A stretch of 64,000 nt of DNA from Methanocella_A sp963769045 (GTDB lineage: Archaea > Halobacteriota > Methanocellia > Methanocellales > Methanocellaceae): positions 186,001 through 250,000 of the forward strand of contig CAVYKK010000013.1 of the NCBI GenBank assembly GCA_963769045.1, given 5' to 3'. Position numbers and translations under genes: made by a program. Of the stretch, positions 1 to 8,238 are shown piece by piece. The notes under the pieces were generated by a model. It was not told where the DNA came from. It saw only the letters and a list, made by a program, of their open reading frames with translations, and ran no database searches. Within the stretch, counting starts at the first letter, position 1, and each line of letters starts with the position of its first letter.

Positions 1-216
1 GCCGAACTCGAACGGCACGCCGCCGGCCTCGCGGATACCCTGCCGGACCTTTTCCGCCAGGTCGCGCAGGTGCTTATGGCCAGGGACGATATCGTTCCAC
101 GCGTTCGCTATGCCGATGAACGGCTTGCCCATATCCTCGTCCGTCACGCCCACGGCCTTGAGGAGCGCCCGATGAGGCGTCCTTGTGATGCCCTTCTTGA
201 CTTCGTCGCTTCGCAT
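1..216 (-). CDS. ilvD: Dihydroxy-acid dehydratase, N-terminal part (runs off the window)
   Basis: The first 72 codons of an IlvD/Edd-family dehydratase are present on the minus strand and the gene continues beyond base 1. The protein starts MRSDEVKKGITRTPHRALLK and contains GKPFIGIANAWNDIVPGHKH, the characteristic N-terminal stretch of dihydroxy-acid dehydratases, which use an Fe-S cluster to make 2-keto acids in valine, leucine and isoleucine synthesis. The cluster cysteines lie outside the window, so only family membership can be judged. The ATG at 214-216 is the natural start because it gives the conserved N-terminus directly. Confidence 0.9.
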   Translation of the reverse strand, partial: MRSDEVKKGITRTPHRALLKAVGVTDEDMGKPFIGIANAWNDIVPGHKHLRDLAEKVRQGIREAGGVPFEFG

Positions 217-372
217 GCAAATGCCCCTAATGTTTAATACCATGACCGGGTTCTTTTAACCGTATTGCCGCATGTGTTCGGCTCCGGATATATATTTGCC
301 GGGGGACAAGGGATAAGCATTTATTCTTAAAAAGCCAAATATACTTCCTATTGGTGAAATTGAGGTATCGAC

Positions 373-612
373 ATGATAAACGCGAACAACAAACCGCAAA
401 AAGGCATCGATACGACGGCGCCCATCAAAAGGGTCTTCATCAAGGCCGTCGATGACGAGGACGACGATTCGAGAGAATATCATGTATTTACCGAGTCGAG
501 CAGGGGAAGCAAGAGCCTGATAGGGAAGTACCGGCGCAAAGAAGAAGCTATCGACAATGCCCGCAAGATAGCGCGCAAGCACAATGTCAGGTTCAACGGT
601 GAAGATGCCTGA
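373..612 (+). CDS. Small charged protein of unknown function
   Basis: A 79-residue protein rich in Lys, Arg, Asp and Glu, with an acidic patch (DDEDDDSREYH, about residues 27-37) followed by a basic C-terminal half. I do not recognise a family. Support for a real gene: a TATA-like AATATAC about 30 bases upstream, a possible ribosome site TGAGGT just before the ATG, codon use like the neighbours, and an otherwise empty gap between ilvD and moaA. No membrane segment or signal peptide. The mix of lysines and glycines around residues 43-55 would suit nucleic-acid binding, but that is a guess. An ORF on the opposite strand over the same bases looks like a shadow. Confidence 0.55.
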   Translation: MINANNKPQKGIDTTAPIKRVFIKAVDDEDDDSREYHVFTESSRGSKSLIGKYRRKEEAIDNARKIARKHNVRFNGEDA

Positions 613-712
613 CGGATCATTCGCAGACCCGACTGTTGGTTGCATTATGCCTTTTTTATAATTTTAGCTACTACATAAAGTTAATAATTATAGACAATGT
701 TATGCTTTATCG

Positions 713-1651
713 ATGCAGGATTTTCTCGTTGACGCGTACGGACGAAAGATCAGCAGCCTCCGCGTCTCACTGACCAACCGCTGTAATCTCCGGTGTATTT
801 ACTGCCATAACGAGGGAGAAAAACATAGCGGGAAGGAGATCACAGTCGGCGAGATGGCGCAGATCGCCAGGATAGCCGCGAAGCACGGCGTCGATAAGAT
901 CAAGTTTTCCGGCGGCGAGCCGCTGCTGCGCACGGACTTCGAGGACATCCTCAGGGCACTGCCGCCCATGCGCGACATTTCGGTGACCACCAACGGGACG
1001 CTGCTGGCGCCGAGAGCCGAAAGCCTGAAGGCGAGCGGGCTTGACCGCGTCAACGTGAGCCTGGACTCGTTGAGCCCGGAGCGGTTTGATTTTATCACCA
1101 AGTGCCCCGATGGCTATTTTGAAAGAGTGCTCGACGGCATCAGCGTGGCACTGGACGTGGGCCTGACGCCGGTGAAGATCAATATGGTCTACCTCAAGGA
1201 CATCAACGAGGACGAGGTCGAAAAGATGATCGACTTCATCCGGGGCAAGCCGCTGGTCCTGCAGATTATCGAGCTGATGAATTTCAAGGGCGCTTTCAGC
1301 TACCACGCCGACGTTGCCGCCCTGGAGCAGAGGATCAAGGCGAAGGCGGACAAATTCGTCTGCCGCGAGATGCACCGACGGACCAAGTACTATCTTGACG
1401 GTGCCGAGGTCGAGGTCGTCCGGCCGATCGACAATTCCGAGTTCTGCATGAACTGCAACCGCCTGCGGGTGACGTCCGATTGCAAGCTCAAGCCATGCCT
1501 GCTGCGGAACGACAACCTCGTGGACGTACGGGGCATGACGGATGAGCAGCTCGAGGCAGCCATGAAATACGCGGTCAGCATCCGCGAGCCATTCTTCAAG
1601 ATGACGACTTCGGTGCCGCAGAAGCCGCAGAAGCTGCCGACAAACGAGTAA
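713..1651 (+). CDS. moaA: GTP 3',8-cyclase, molybdopterin/tungstopterin cofactor synthesis
   Basis: A radical SAM enzyme of 312 residues that rearranges GTP in the first step of molybdopterin synthesis; methanogens use the cofactor in formylmethanofuran dehydrogenase. The CxxxCxxC motif for the SAM cluster is in NRCNLRCIYCHNEGE near residues 22-36, followed by FSGGEPLL. The second cluster motif typical of MoaA is near the C-terminus (FCMNCNRLRVTSDCKLKPCL, about 242-261) and includes the substrate-binding arginines. The C-terminal GG of many bacterial MoaA proteins is missing; I cannot tell whether that is usual in archaea. A TATA-like AT-rich stretch around 682-693 lies about 25 bases before the ATG, so the message may be leaderless. 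No other moa gene is next to it. Confidence 0.93.
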   Translation: MQDFLVDAYGRKISSLRVSLTNRCNLRCIYCHNEGEKHSGKEITVGEMAQIARIAAKHGVDKIKFSGGEPLLRTDFEDILRALPPMRDISVTTNGTLLAPRAESLKASGLDRVNVSLDSLSPERFDFITKCPDGYFERVLDGISVALDVGLTPVKINMVYLKDINEDEVEKMIDFIRGKPLVLQIIELMNFKGAFSYHADVAALEQRIKAKADKFVCREMHRRTKYYLDGAEVEVVRPIDNSEFCMNCNRLRVTSDCKLKPCLLRNDNLVDVRGMTDEQLEAAMKYAVSIREPFFKMTTSVPQKPQKLPTNE

Positions 1652-1725
1652 GGGATCGGCTCTCATCATTATTTTCACGTCGGTACCGCACATCATTTAT
1701 AGTGTCCGGGCATAGATCGCATTAT

Positions 1726-2442
1726 ATGCCGGGCGTTGACGAGATCGTCGAACAACTGCGGAGCCTTTCCTCCCCTGACGCAAAAGCAGGCATGAACAGA
1801 GTGGGCATCCGCCTGGAAAATGCCCTGGGTGTGGACACCACCAGCCTGAAGCGCCTTGCCACGGAGATCGGACGAGACCACGCCCTGGCCCTTGCGCTCT
1901 GGGACACGGGCATTTACGAGGCCATGACCATTGCCGTCTGGATCGATGACCCGGCACAGGTGACCGAAGAGCAGATGGACCGGTGGGCGGCCGACTTCAA
2001 ATCGTGGGACCTCTGCGACCACGCGTGCTTTACCCTTTTCGACAAAACTCCATATGGTTTTAAAAAGTGCCGCGAATGGGCCGCCGATGACAGGGAATAC
2101 GTCAAGCGGGCCGGCTTCGCCATGATGGCCGGGCTGGCCATTCACGACAAGAAGTCGCCGGATGAGACCATCGCGGAGTTTTTCCCGCTAATCGTCAAGG
2201 GCGCTTCGGACGAGAGGCACATGGTGAAGAAAGCGGTGAGCTGGGCGCTCCGGCAGACTGGAAAGAGAAACCTCGCCCTGAACGCGGCTGCTCTGGCTGT
2301 AGCTGAAGAGATTAAAAATATCGGCGGCGGCTCTGCGAGATGGATCGCCAGTGATGCGACCAGAGAGCTGAAGAGCGATGCCGTGCGCGCTCGCCTGGAA
2401 AAGTGGGACGCGAAGAAAAAGGCAGGTACGTCCGCTTTATAA
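1726..2442 (+). CDS. AlkD-like DNA alkylation repair protein (HEAT-repeat glycosylase family)
   Basis: A soluble, largely helical protein of about 238 residues with the layout of the DNA alkylation repair (AlkC/AlkD-like) family: an N-terminal segment RVGIRLENALGVDTTSLKRLA, the central WDTGIYEAMTIAVWIDDP and SWDLCDHACFTLFDKTP, and a C-terminal MVKKAVSWALRQTGKRN. These match conserved helices that cradle DNA in the family, which removes alkylated purines. An upstream in-frame ATG at 1702 exists; the ATG at 1726 gives the usual N-terminus and is preferred. It stands alone between moaA and the Nif3 gene. Family assignment is firm; substrate specificity is not visible. Confidence 0.8.
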   Translation: MPGVDEIVEQLRSLSSPDAKAGMNRVGIRLENALGVDTTSLKRLATEIGRDHALALALWDTGIYEAMTIAVWIDDPAQVTEEQMDRWAADFKSWDLCDHACFTLFDKTPYGFKKCREWAADDREYVKRAGFAMMAGLAIHDKKSPDETIAEFFPLIVKGASDERHMVKKAVSWALRQTGKRNLALNAAALAVAEEIKNIGGGSARWIASDATRELKSDAVRARLEKWDAKKKAGTSAL

Positions 2443-2495
2443 AAACTATTTTAACCATTACGACCTATGTTCTTTAATCGAAAAAGCGGTGTACC

Positions 2496-3236
2496 ATGGA
2501 GCTTTCTGAGTTGATCCGCACTCTGGAGGAGATCGCCCCTCCTGAGCTGGCTGAAGAAATGGACGACGGCAAGATCGGCCTGATCGTACCGGGCACGAGA
2601 GAGGTTAAAAAGGTAGCCACCGCCCTCGACCCGACGCCTTATGTGATCAAGAAGGCCGCGGAATCAGGAGCAAACGCCCTGATCGTGCACCACACGCTCA
2701 TCTGGAACCCGGTAGCAATGATCGACCGGGGCCTGGCTGCCTCGCTCAAGGCACTTCTCGACAGCCGTATGTCACTCTACTCGATGCATACGAACTACGA
2801 CCGGGCCCCCGGAGGCGTTAATGACACGCTCGCAAGTCTGCTCGGGCTGACGAGCGTCGTGTCCATCGAGCTATCCTGCGCAGGCATCACGGAAAATCAA
2901 AGCCTCGCCTCGTTCGCTGCCACGGCGTCTAAGGCGCTGCAGACCGACGTCGAAGTGGTCGGTGATGTGGACAAAGATATCTGCACCGTCGTCACCTCTG
3001 CAGGGAGCGGGTTCAGGGAAACGCTGCCCATCGCTAAAAGGCTCAACGCCGATGTGCTCCTCTCCTCAGAGCTGAAGCACGATGTGATCCGGGACCGGGG
3101 AAATATCGCCCTAATCAGCGCCCCGCACTACTTTACCGAGGCGCCTGCCATGAAAAAGCTGGCCGAAAGGCTCAACGAAAACGTTCCCGCGAAGTTCATC
3201 GACGACCCGCCGGGGATCAGGGTGATCCGGGCGTGA
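2496..3236 (+). CDS. Nif3-like dinuclear metal centre protein
   Basis: A 246-residue Nif3/YbgI family protein. The metal-binding motif VHHTLIW (about residues 68-74) and the stretch MHTNYDRAPGGVNDTLA (about 96-112) carry the histidine and aspartate ligands; the C-terminal LLSSELKHD and APHYFTEAPAMKKL supply the remaining ones. Members form ring-shaped hexamers with two metal ions per subunit. They have been annotated as GTP cyclohydrolase I type 2, but the reaction is not settled, so I give no gene symbol. The stop overlaps the GTG start of the following SWIM gene, which implies translational coupling. Confidence 0.85.
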   Translation: MELSELIRTLEEIAPPELAEEMDDGKIGLIVPGTREVKKVATALDPTPYVIKKAAESGANALIVHHTLIWNPVAMIDRGLAASLKALLDSRMSLYSMHTNYDRAPGGVNDTLASLLGLTSVVSIELSCAGITENQSLASFAATASKALQTDVEVVGDVDKDICTVVTSAGSGFRETLPIAKRLNADVLLSSELKHDVIRDRGNIALISAPHYFTEAPAMKKLAERLNENVPAKFIDDPPGIRVIRA

Positions 3237-3583
3237 ACGCACTGGAAGAACTGGCAGCCGCCGGAGAACTCACGGAAGAGATCGAGAAGCGGATCGCCAG
3301 GGAGTACGGCATCCGGGGCCGGAAAGCCATCGAAGCGGTCAAGGCGGGCCGTGTAAAGAAGTACAGGGACTTCTTCGTCGTGGAAGGCAAAGGCGACCGA
3401 TACGTGATCGAGGGCGATTTCTGTACCTGCCGGGACTACCTGTACCGGCTGTCGAAGAACGGCGGGCTGTGCTACCATTCCCTGGCCGTCCGCATCGCGG
3501 CCTTCACCGGACAGTATGAGCAGGTGGACGAGTGGTACTCGGACCACATCCTGCAGCGCGAATACGGGGAGAGCCATTCTTAA
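3233..3583 (+). CDS. SWIM zinc-finger protein
   Basis: A 116-residue protein with a SWIM-type zinc finger, CTC...C.H: the pair CTC near residue 64 followed by CYH about 14 residues later. SWIM fingers bind DNA or proteins, often as recombination or repair accessories. The N-terminal half is helical and basic with no catalytic motif. It starts with GTG and overlaps the Nif3 stop by 4 bases, so it probably depends on translation of that gene. The conserved finger makes it a real gene; its partner and role are unknown. Confidence 0.75.
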   Translation: MNALEELAAAGELTEEIEKRIAREYGIRGRKAIEAVKAGRVKKYRDFFVVEGKGDRYVIEGDFCTCRDYLYRLSKNGGLCYHSLAVRIAAFTGQYEQVDEWYSDHILQREYGESHS

Positions 3584-3620
3584 GGGTGGCATACGTAAAA
3601 CCGGATAGGAGCCGGAGATC

Positions 3621-3983
3621 ATGAAAGTCTGCATACCCAACAGCGATCGAAAAGTATCCCGCCACTTCGGCAAGGCGGCCGAGTTCGCGGTCATCACGAT
3701 AGAGGACGGAAAATTCGTCAAGGGCGAGGTCATCCCGAACCCCGGCCGGGAGAAGGTCAAAGTCCCGGTCTTCGTCTCAGGGCTCGGCGCGACCCACGTG
3801 ATCGCCTCCGGCATCGGCAACCCGGCGATCGCCTTACTGAACGAGCATGGCATTGAGGTCTACTCGGGCGCCGTCGGCATGGTGGATACCGTGCTTGAGC
3901 GTTTTATGAAAGGCGAACTCACGAGCAAGAAGATGAGCTGTGCCGGCGAGAACAAGTGCGGTGCCCAGCACCCGAAAGACTGA
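3621..3983 (+). CDS. NifX/NifB-like dinitrogenase iron-molybdenum cofactor domain protein
   Basis: A 120-residue protein made of a single dinitrogenase-cofactor domain: MKVCIPN at the start, SRHFGKAAEF with the usual histidine and phenylalanine, and GATHVIASGIGNPAIALL in the middle. Free-standing copies are common in methanogens outside nif clusters, where they are thought to handle metal clusters. The C-terminal tail has two cysteines (MSCAGENKCGAQHP) that could hold an Fe-S cluster. GGAG at 3611-3614 precedes the ATG. There is no nitrogenase gene nearby, so a role in nitrogen fixation is not supported by context. Confidence 0.85.
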   Translation: MKVCIPNSDRKVSRHFGKAAEFAVITIEDGKFVKGEVIPNPGREKVKVPVFVSGLGATHVIASGIGNPAIALLNEHGIEVYSGAVGMVDTVLERFMKGELTSKKMSCAGENKCGAQHPKD

Positions 3984-4037
3984 GACATACGGCAGCCAGT
4001 CGCGCAGCGCGCGCGAGAAAGCGGCAGCCAGGTTACC

Positions 4038-4628
4038 CTATCCGGTGACACTGGATGCGTCCAGCAGCCCGTAGTTCGTAAAGGTATCCATTCTTGTCAC
4101 ATTGAGCCATACGGTGCCGTTGCGGCCCATCGTACTTTCCATGGTCGTGTACGCGTCGTCGGACCAGCTCTCGCCCGGCGCAAGTACAATGTCTTGATCG
4201 CGATACTTGAAGATGACCGTGCCATTTCCTTTTACATCGGTGATCTCAACCCCGCGGCTTTCGTATGGCAGCTGGCTGATCAGCGAGTAGTCCGAGTGGC
4301 CGCCGAAATCCACGCCACCGTGCCCGAACGCCCACGCGCTATCTCCATAAAAGACCTTCAATCCGGGGTAATGCTGGTATAAGTCCTGGGGGAAAAGCAG
4401 CCACAGCTTTTTCGTGTCGTTGTCGAAATCGTACTTCACGCTAGGTATCGGCTGAGGATTCGGGTCGGTTCCGCTCACCACTATTGCGGTCACATCCGTA
4501 TGCCGATCCAGAAATACGAAACGGCCGGTCTCGGGCCCGGCGAGCGAGCAGCAACAGCAGCCACTGACAGACAAAATTGCCGCTATTGCGGCGACACATA
4601 AAAATGCAGTGACATGCCTGCCTTGCAT
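4038..4628 (-). CDS. Putative secreted lipoprotein
   Basis: About 196 residues with a hydrophobic N-terminal signal (TAFLCVAAIAAILSVSG) followed directly by four cysteines (CCCC), which looks like a lipobox cleavage site and suggests a lipid-anchored exported protein. The rest is polar and beta-rich with no motif I recognise. An upstream in-frame TTG two codons earlier is possible; the ATG at 4628 is preferred because a TATA-like AGTTAAAATA lies about 25 bases upstream. It ends 55 bases from the convergent NifX-like gene and begins 33 bases after the cdc6 stop. Confidence 0.6.
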   Translation of the reverse strand: MQGRHVTAFLCVAAIAAILSVSGCCCCSLAGPETGRFVFLDRHTDVTAIVVSGTDPNPQPIPSVKYDFDNDTKKLWLLFPQDLYQHYPGLKVFYGDSAWAFGHGGVDFGGHSDYSLISQLPYESRGVEITDVKGNGTVIFKYRDQDIVLAPGESWSDDAYTTMESTMGRNGTVWLNVTRMDTFTNYGLLDASSVTG

Positions 4629-4660
4629 ATGCAATATTATCGTCGGCAGGCTATTTTAAC

Positions 4661-5788
4661 TTACAGGTCTATCCGGCGTTCGACTTCTTTCGGGTCGTAC
4701 TTCAGGGACACGAGCCGGCTCTGCCCGCGGGTGCCCTTGCCCGTACTACTTAACGTGACCAGCTTGAGGGTCTCGAGGCGGTTCACCATCTCGTAGAACG
4801 ACGTATAGCCCAGCCCGGTCTTCTCCTTGAAGCAGTCGTACAGCTCGCCAGACATGATGTCCTGCCTGCCGACATCGACGATGCATTTCAGGATGACCTT
4901 TTCCTCTTTCTTCAGGCTTCGCACGACGTAGTTCAGATGCACGTACCGCGAGCCTTCGTAGGCTTTCTCCACGTCTTCGGCGGAGATGGTGCGGCTCGCC
5001 CGGCGTTCGGCGTTCAGCCCGGAGCGCTTGAGCATGTTGATGCCCACCCGGAGGTCGCCTGCGTCGGCCGTGTAGCCGGCGACGGCGTCCAGGACATCTT
5101 CCGTGATCACGTTGGGGAAGAAGCCGTAGCGGATGCGGTACCGCAGGATGTCCTTGATCTCCTCGAGGGAGTACTGCGGGAACACGATCTCCTCGGGCAG
5201 GAACACGGACTGTACCTGGGGGGAGAGCCCCTTTGCCATATCCAGCGTCATGTCGCTCAGGATGGAGATTACGCCCACTTTGGCGCCGGGCTGCACCTCG
5301 TGCATGCGCAGCAGCGAGTAGAGCACGTCGTCGATCTCCTTGCTCATCATCAGGTAGTTGATATCGTCCAGCGCGACGATGAGCACCTTCTTCTTCTCCA
5401 CGAGATGTTTGGCGATCTGGGAGAACAGCTTCTTGAACGAGATGCCCGAGGATGGCGGCGGATAGCCGAACAGCTTCTTGAACACCTGTGCGAAGATCGC
5501 ATACCGCGTCGAGTCGACCTGGCAGTTGATGTAGACGGGCAGGACCTTCTGGGTGGCGGCCTCGACCTCCTCGAAGACCTTGAGCACCGCGGACGTCTTG
5601 CCGGTGCCTGGCGCGCCTCTGCAGTAGGCGTTCAGCGGCGTGGCGCCGCGGAGCGCCGGGCCTATGCTGAACTGGAGCGACTTCATCTGCGACTCCCGGT
5701 GCAGGAGGTTCTCCGGCAGGAAGTCGAGCTCAAAGTACTGCTCCTCCCTGAAGATAGTCTGGTCCCACAATAACAGGTCCTTGTTCAT
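4661..5788 (-). CDS. cdc6: Orc1/Cdc6-type replication initiator
   Basis: A 375-residue AAA+ ATPase of the archaeal Orc1/Cdc6 family, which recognises replication origins and helps load the MCM helicase. It shows Walker A GAPGTGKT (about residues 60-67), Walker B LIVALDDINYL (about 135-145), a sensor-2 region GDLRVGINMLKRSGLNAE (about 242-259), and a C-terminal winged-helix domain from about residue 290. The length fits the family. The adjacent upstream region carries a perfect inverted repeat and duplicated GGTTAAT words (separate entry), as expected of an origin-proximal or self-regulated initiator gene. Archaeal genomes often hold more than one paralog, so it cannot be said which type this is. 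Confidence 0.92.
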   Translation of the reverse strand: MNKDLLLWDQTIFREEQYFELDFLPENLLHRESQMKSLQFSIGPALRGATPLNAYCRGAPGTGKTSAVLKVFEEVEAATQKVLPVYINCQVDSTRYAIFAQVFKKLFGYPPPSSGISFKKLFSQIAKHLVEKKKVLIVALDDINYLMMSKEIDDVLYSLLRMHEVQPGAKVGVISILSDMTLDMAKGLSPQVQSVFLPEEIVFPQYSLEEIKDILRYRIRYGFFPNVITEDVLDAVAGYTADAGDLRVGINMLKRSGLNAERRASRTISAEDVEKAYEGSRYVHLNYVVRSLKKEEKVILKCIVDVGRQDIMSGELYDCFKEKTGLGYTSFYEMVNRLETLKLVTLSSTGKGTRGQSRLVSLKYDPKEVERRIDL

Positions 5789-5809
5789 AGTGCGCTGCCT
5801 CCCGGCGAT

Positions 5810-5880
5810 AATACTTTCAATTTGGTTAATTATGCGCTTCCCTGGTTAATAAACTATTCAGAATGCGTACTGAAAGTATT
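5810..5880. promoter_or_regulatory. Inverted repeat upstream of cdc6, candidate origin or operator
   Basis: AATACTTTCA at 5810-5819 and TGAAAGTATT at 5871-5880 are perfect 10-base inverted copies 51 bases apart. Between them are two direct copies of GGTTAAT (5824-5830 and 5843-5849). The element begins about 20 bases upstream of the cdc6 ATG in an AT-rich region. Archaeal initiators commonly bind repeats next to their own gene, so this may be an origin recognition site or an autoregulatory operator. No long G-rich ORB motif was found, which lowers confidence in an origin. Confidence 0.45.
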
Positions 5881-5940
5881 GTTTCTTTGAAGATAAATAG
5901 CTTATGCATGCCTGTTTTTATTAATTTCGGAACCTGTTGA

Positions 5941-6136
5941 GGTCTCAGAGGTAACAAGAGGTCGCAGAGCTCAGCACAGAGGTCACAGAGGCCACAGAGG
6001 ACGACACAGAGGTCTGTTTAATAAAAAGGCTTTCCTCATTCAGTTGACACCTAAAAAATCCTCTGTGAATACCTCTGTGCCCTCTGTGTCCTCGGTGCTG
6101 AGCTCTGCGACCTCTCGCAAACCTTCGTAACCTCTA
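5941..6136. repeat. Long imperfect hairpin built from CACAGAGG-like units (copy 1)
   Basis: The left arm (about 5941-6013) contains successive units such as GGTCGCAGAGCTCAGCAC, AGAGGTCACAGAGG and CCACAGAGG. The right arm (about 6060-6134) is its reverse complement with small differences, ending CGTAACCTCT. The arms could pair over about 70 bases around a 45-base AT-rich loop. The right arm touches the stop end of the ferredoxin gene. Together with the cdc6 upstream region it fills the gap at 5789-6133. A related copy is at 54001-54254. Confidence 0.8.
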
Positions 6137-6967
6137 TTTCACCATGTCGAGGAACTCTTCGAGGTACATGGTCCCCGGCAGCGGGGTCGCGCGCGCGGCG
6201 GACTCGACAGGGAATATTTTCAGGACGCCTGGCCTGCAGGTTGTCTCGCATCGTCCGCAACCCTTGCACCGGCCGGGGTCGATGTACGGGCCGCTGTGGA
6301 TGTCGACGGTGATCGCGGCAAAGGGGCAGACGTGCACGCAATTGGTGCAACGGGTGCAGTCCTCAATGGGCGCCACGACCTTTGAGATGCCAAAGCCGGC
6401 GATGCCATCGATGAACGCGCGGGAGGCCTTTCGCGTCTTGAACGCGAGGCAGCAGCAGGGGCAGCATGAGCATAACTCTACGGTGTTGCGTGGATCGGCG
6501 CCGATGGCATGAAACTCGGTCGTGGACCAGATTACGTTGGTGATCAGTCCCAGGGTGCGGGCCCTTTCGAGGTGCGCCACCGCGTCTTCCTTCGTGATGG
6601 CGTGCACCCGGCCGTGCAGCCCGATTTTCTTTGCCCCTTTGCCCAGGAACAGGCACCCGAGGCCGATCGGGTAGTCCCGGCAGCTGTGGCTCTCCCGGCA
6701 GAGGCAGACGTCGGTGACAGCGATATAAGAAGCCGAATCGACGAGGCGGCGGGCCGCGTCGAAGGGTATGACCGCCGGGTTGCTCTTGACGGCGGCGCCC
6801 ACCGGGATAGTGACGACCTTGAACCGCTTCCGCACGGCCACGCGGTCGATCAACGGCCCGACAAGCGGCAGCCTGGACAGCTTCAGGACTGCACTGACCG
6901 CCCGATAGGCCGCGGCGCCGATAATGCCATAGCCTTTGCTTCCCGGAACACCGTCTTTTCCCGGCAT
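6134..6967 (-). CDS. Ferredoxin-domain protein with extra cysteine clusters
   Basis: A 277-residue iron-sulfur protein. The C-terminal third has two 4Fe-4S motifs, CTRCTNCVHVCP (about 208-219) and CKGCGRCETTCRP (about 239-251). Upstream are two further cysteine-rich stretches, CLCRESHSC (about 91-99) and CSCCPCCCLAFK (about 171-182), that could hold additional clusters. The N-terminus has a hydrophobic segment (about 12-40) that may sit on the membrane. It resembles uncharacterised 4Fe-4S proteins of methanogens thought to shuttle electrons; no partner enzyme is adjacent. Standing alone between a hairpin repeat and a membrane protein, its redox partner cannot be deduced. Confidence 0.75.
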   Translation of the reverse strand: MPGKDGVPGSKGYGIIGAAAYRAVSAVLKLSRLPLVGPLIDRVAVRKRFKVVTIPVGAAVKSNPAVIPFDAARRLVDSASYIAVTDVCLCRESHSCRDYPIGLGCLFLGKGAKKIGLHGRVHAITKEDAVAHLERARTLGLITNVIWSTTEFHAIGADPRNTVELCSCCPCCCLAFKTRKASRAFIDGIAGFGISKVVAPIEDCTRCTNCVHVCPFAAITVDIHSGPYIDPGRCKGCGRCETTCRPGVLKIFPVESAARATPLPGTMYLEEFLDMVK

Positions 6968-7034
6968 ACGGGCTAATGTTATGTATTGATAGATTAAAAA
7001 CTTCCCAGTGCCTGCCGATGGAAAAATGGGCCGG

Positions 7035-7859
7035 TCAGGTAACGCTGTACCCGCCGGTCACCGCATCCCTGATGTCATTGGGCCGGTCTCCCCGGCTCTG
7101 CCGGTAGAAGACGGCGATAATGTAGGCCATACACGGGTACATAGCGACCATCAGGAACGGCAACAGTAGTATCGTGACGATAAAAATTTCACATACGAAC
7201 ATGATGATGGAGAAGACTATAGACGCCGCAAAGAGGAGCAACGCAGTGACTGCGGCACCTCTCCAGTTGGACGCGATCAGGCCGATGGCCTTGAGAGGGT
7301 TCAGGCCCTGGAGCAGACTGCCCGTATCGGCGTATACGGCCCACTGGATGACGTTCACGAAATAGATCAGCATTGTTACCGGGATGGCCAGCAACATCAG
7401 CCCCATCGCAGCCAGCATCAGGGCGATATTTCCCGGCCCGGCGAGGATCATGAAGGCATAGATCGGCAGGAACAACACAATTATCAATACGACGGCCTCG
7501 AGCAGGATGATTGATATCACGATCCCGTCTTTGACCAGGTCCCCGGGAGACTCGAGCCCCGTGGGCATTACGCGGCCTCCGCCGAGGACTGTTTTCAGGC
7601 ACTGGCAGACAAAACCCATCAATAAGACAGTCACTGCAATGACCGGAATGTAGGACAGGAGCATCAGGACCAGCATGACGATGATGTCGTCGTGGAATAG
7701 TAATATCCCGGCAAATAATACGACCATCATCACGATAATGGCCAGCGTAAAGGCTATGCCCCAGATGGCGAGGCTCTTCACGTTCGATGCGGCGAATCTG
7801 AAAGAGTTCTCTAAGATTTCACCCGGTCCCTCATCATTTGTCATAAAAACCCTAAACAT
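7035..7859 (-). CDS. Multi-pass membrane protein, DUF4013-like
   Basis: A 274-residue membrane protein with about six hydrophobic segments arranged as paired helices (residues near 30-55, 58-85, 110-135, 140-170, 195-230, 232-255). The arrangement and motifs such as GLNPLKAIGLIASNW resemble the archaeal DUF4013 family, whose function is unknown. The C-terminus is short and cytoplasmic-looking. The winged-helix gene at 7921 lies just upstream on the same strand, so the two may be co-transcribed. The DUF4013 label is from memory of the pattern and is tentative; that it is an integral membrane protein is clear. Confidence 0.7.
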   Translation of the reverse strand: MFRVFMTNDEGPGEILENSFRFAASNVKSLAIWGIAFTLAIIVMMVVLFAGILLFHDDIIVMLVLMLLSYIPVIAVTVLLMGFVCQCLKTVLGGGRVMPTGLESPGDLVKDGIVISIILLEAVVLIIVLFLPIYAFMILAGPGNIALMLAAMGLMLLAIPVTMLIYFVNVIQWAVYADTGSLLQGLNPLKAIGLIASNWRGAAVTALLLFAASIVFSIIMFVCEIFIVTILLLPFLMVAMYPCMAYIIAVFYRQSRGDRPNDIRDAVTGGYSVT

Positions 7860-7920
7860 TAGAGAATGTCATCAATCATTAATTTATTCTGACGATTCGT
7901 TAATCGATGGCGAGGAAATC

Positions 7921-8235
7921 TCACCACTCTTTTCGCCGGTCTCCGCTCAGCTCCCTGGTCAGTACGCCCACGAGGTCGCGGTGTTTCTTTAAAATGTCGT
8001 GCCACGTCCTGCCTTTATCGGTAAGCAGATAACCTTCCTCTTTGTTACCCGTAAGAAGGCCGTTATCGAGGAGATACGAAATGGTGCTGTCCGTCTGGTA
8101 CTGGTTGCCGGCCCTGCGGTAGACGTCGTACCAGAGCATTTTGCCGCGCTGCTCCTGCGAGGCGGAGACGATGTCGAGGTATTCGCACAGCCTCGCGGCG
8201 GCTTTCGACGGCGGGGGCGCTTTGCTCCGGGGCAT
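7921..8235 (-). CDS. Small winged-helix transcriptional regulator
   Basis: A 104-residue protein with the pattern of archaeal single-domain winged-helix regulators: an N-terminal helix, LWYDVYRRAGNQYQTDSTIS, then YLLDNGLLTGNKEEGYLLTD as recognition helix plus wing, and KGRTWHDILKKHRDLV as the closing helix. It starts 3 bases after the stop of the duplicated membrane protein at 8239-8940, so the two are almost certainly translated from one message. That suggests a membrane sensor paired with a DNA-binding partner, but no signal or target site is visible. Confidence 0.7.
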   Translation of the reverse strand: MPRSKAPPPSKAAARLCEYLDIVSASQEQRGKMLWYDVYRRAGNQYQTDSTISYLLDNGLLTGNKEEGYLLTDKGRTWHDILKKHRDLVGVLTRELSGDRRKEW

Positions 8236-8238
8236 GGT

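Noticed and set aside
5941..6136. A CRISPR-like reading of the regularly spaced CACAGAGG units
   Set aside because: Units are only 8-9 bases, have no unique spacers of constant length, and are arranged as two complementary arms; no cas gene is present.
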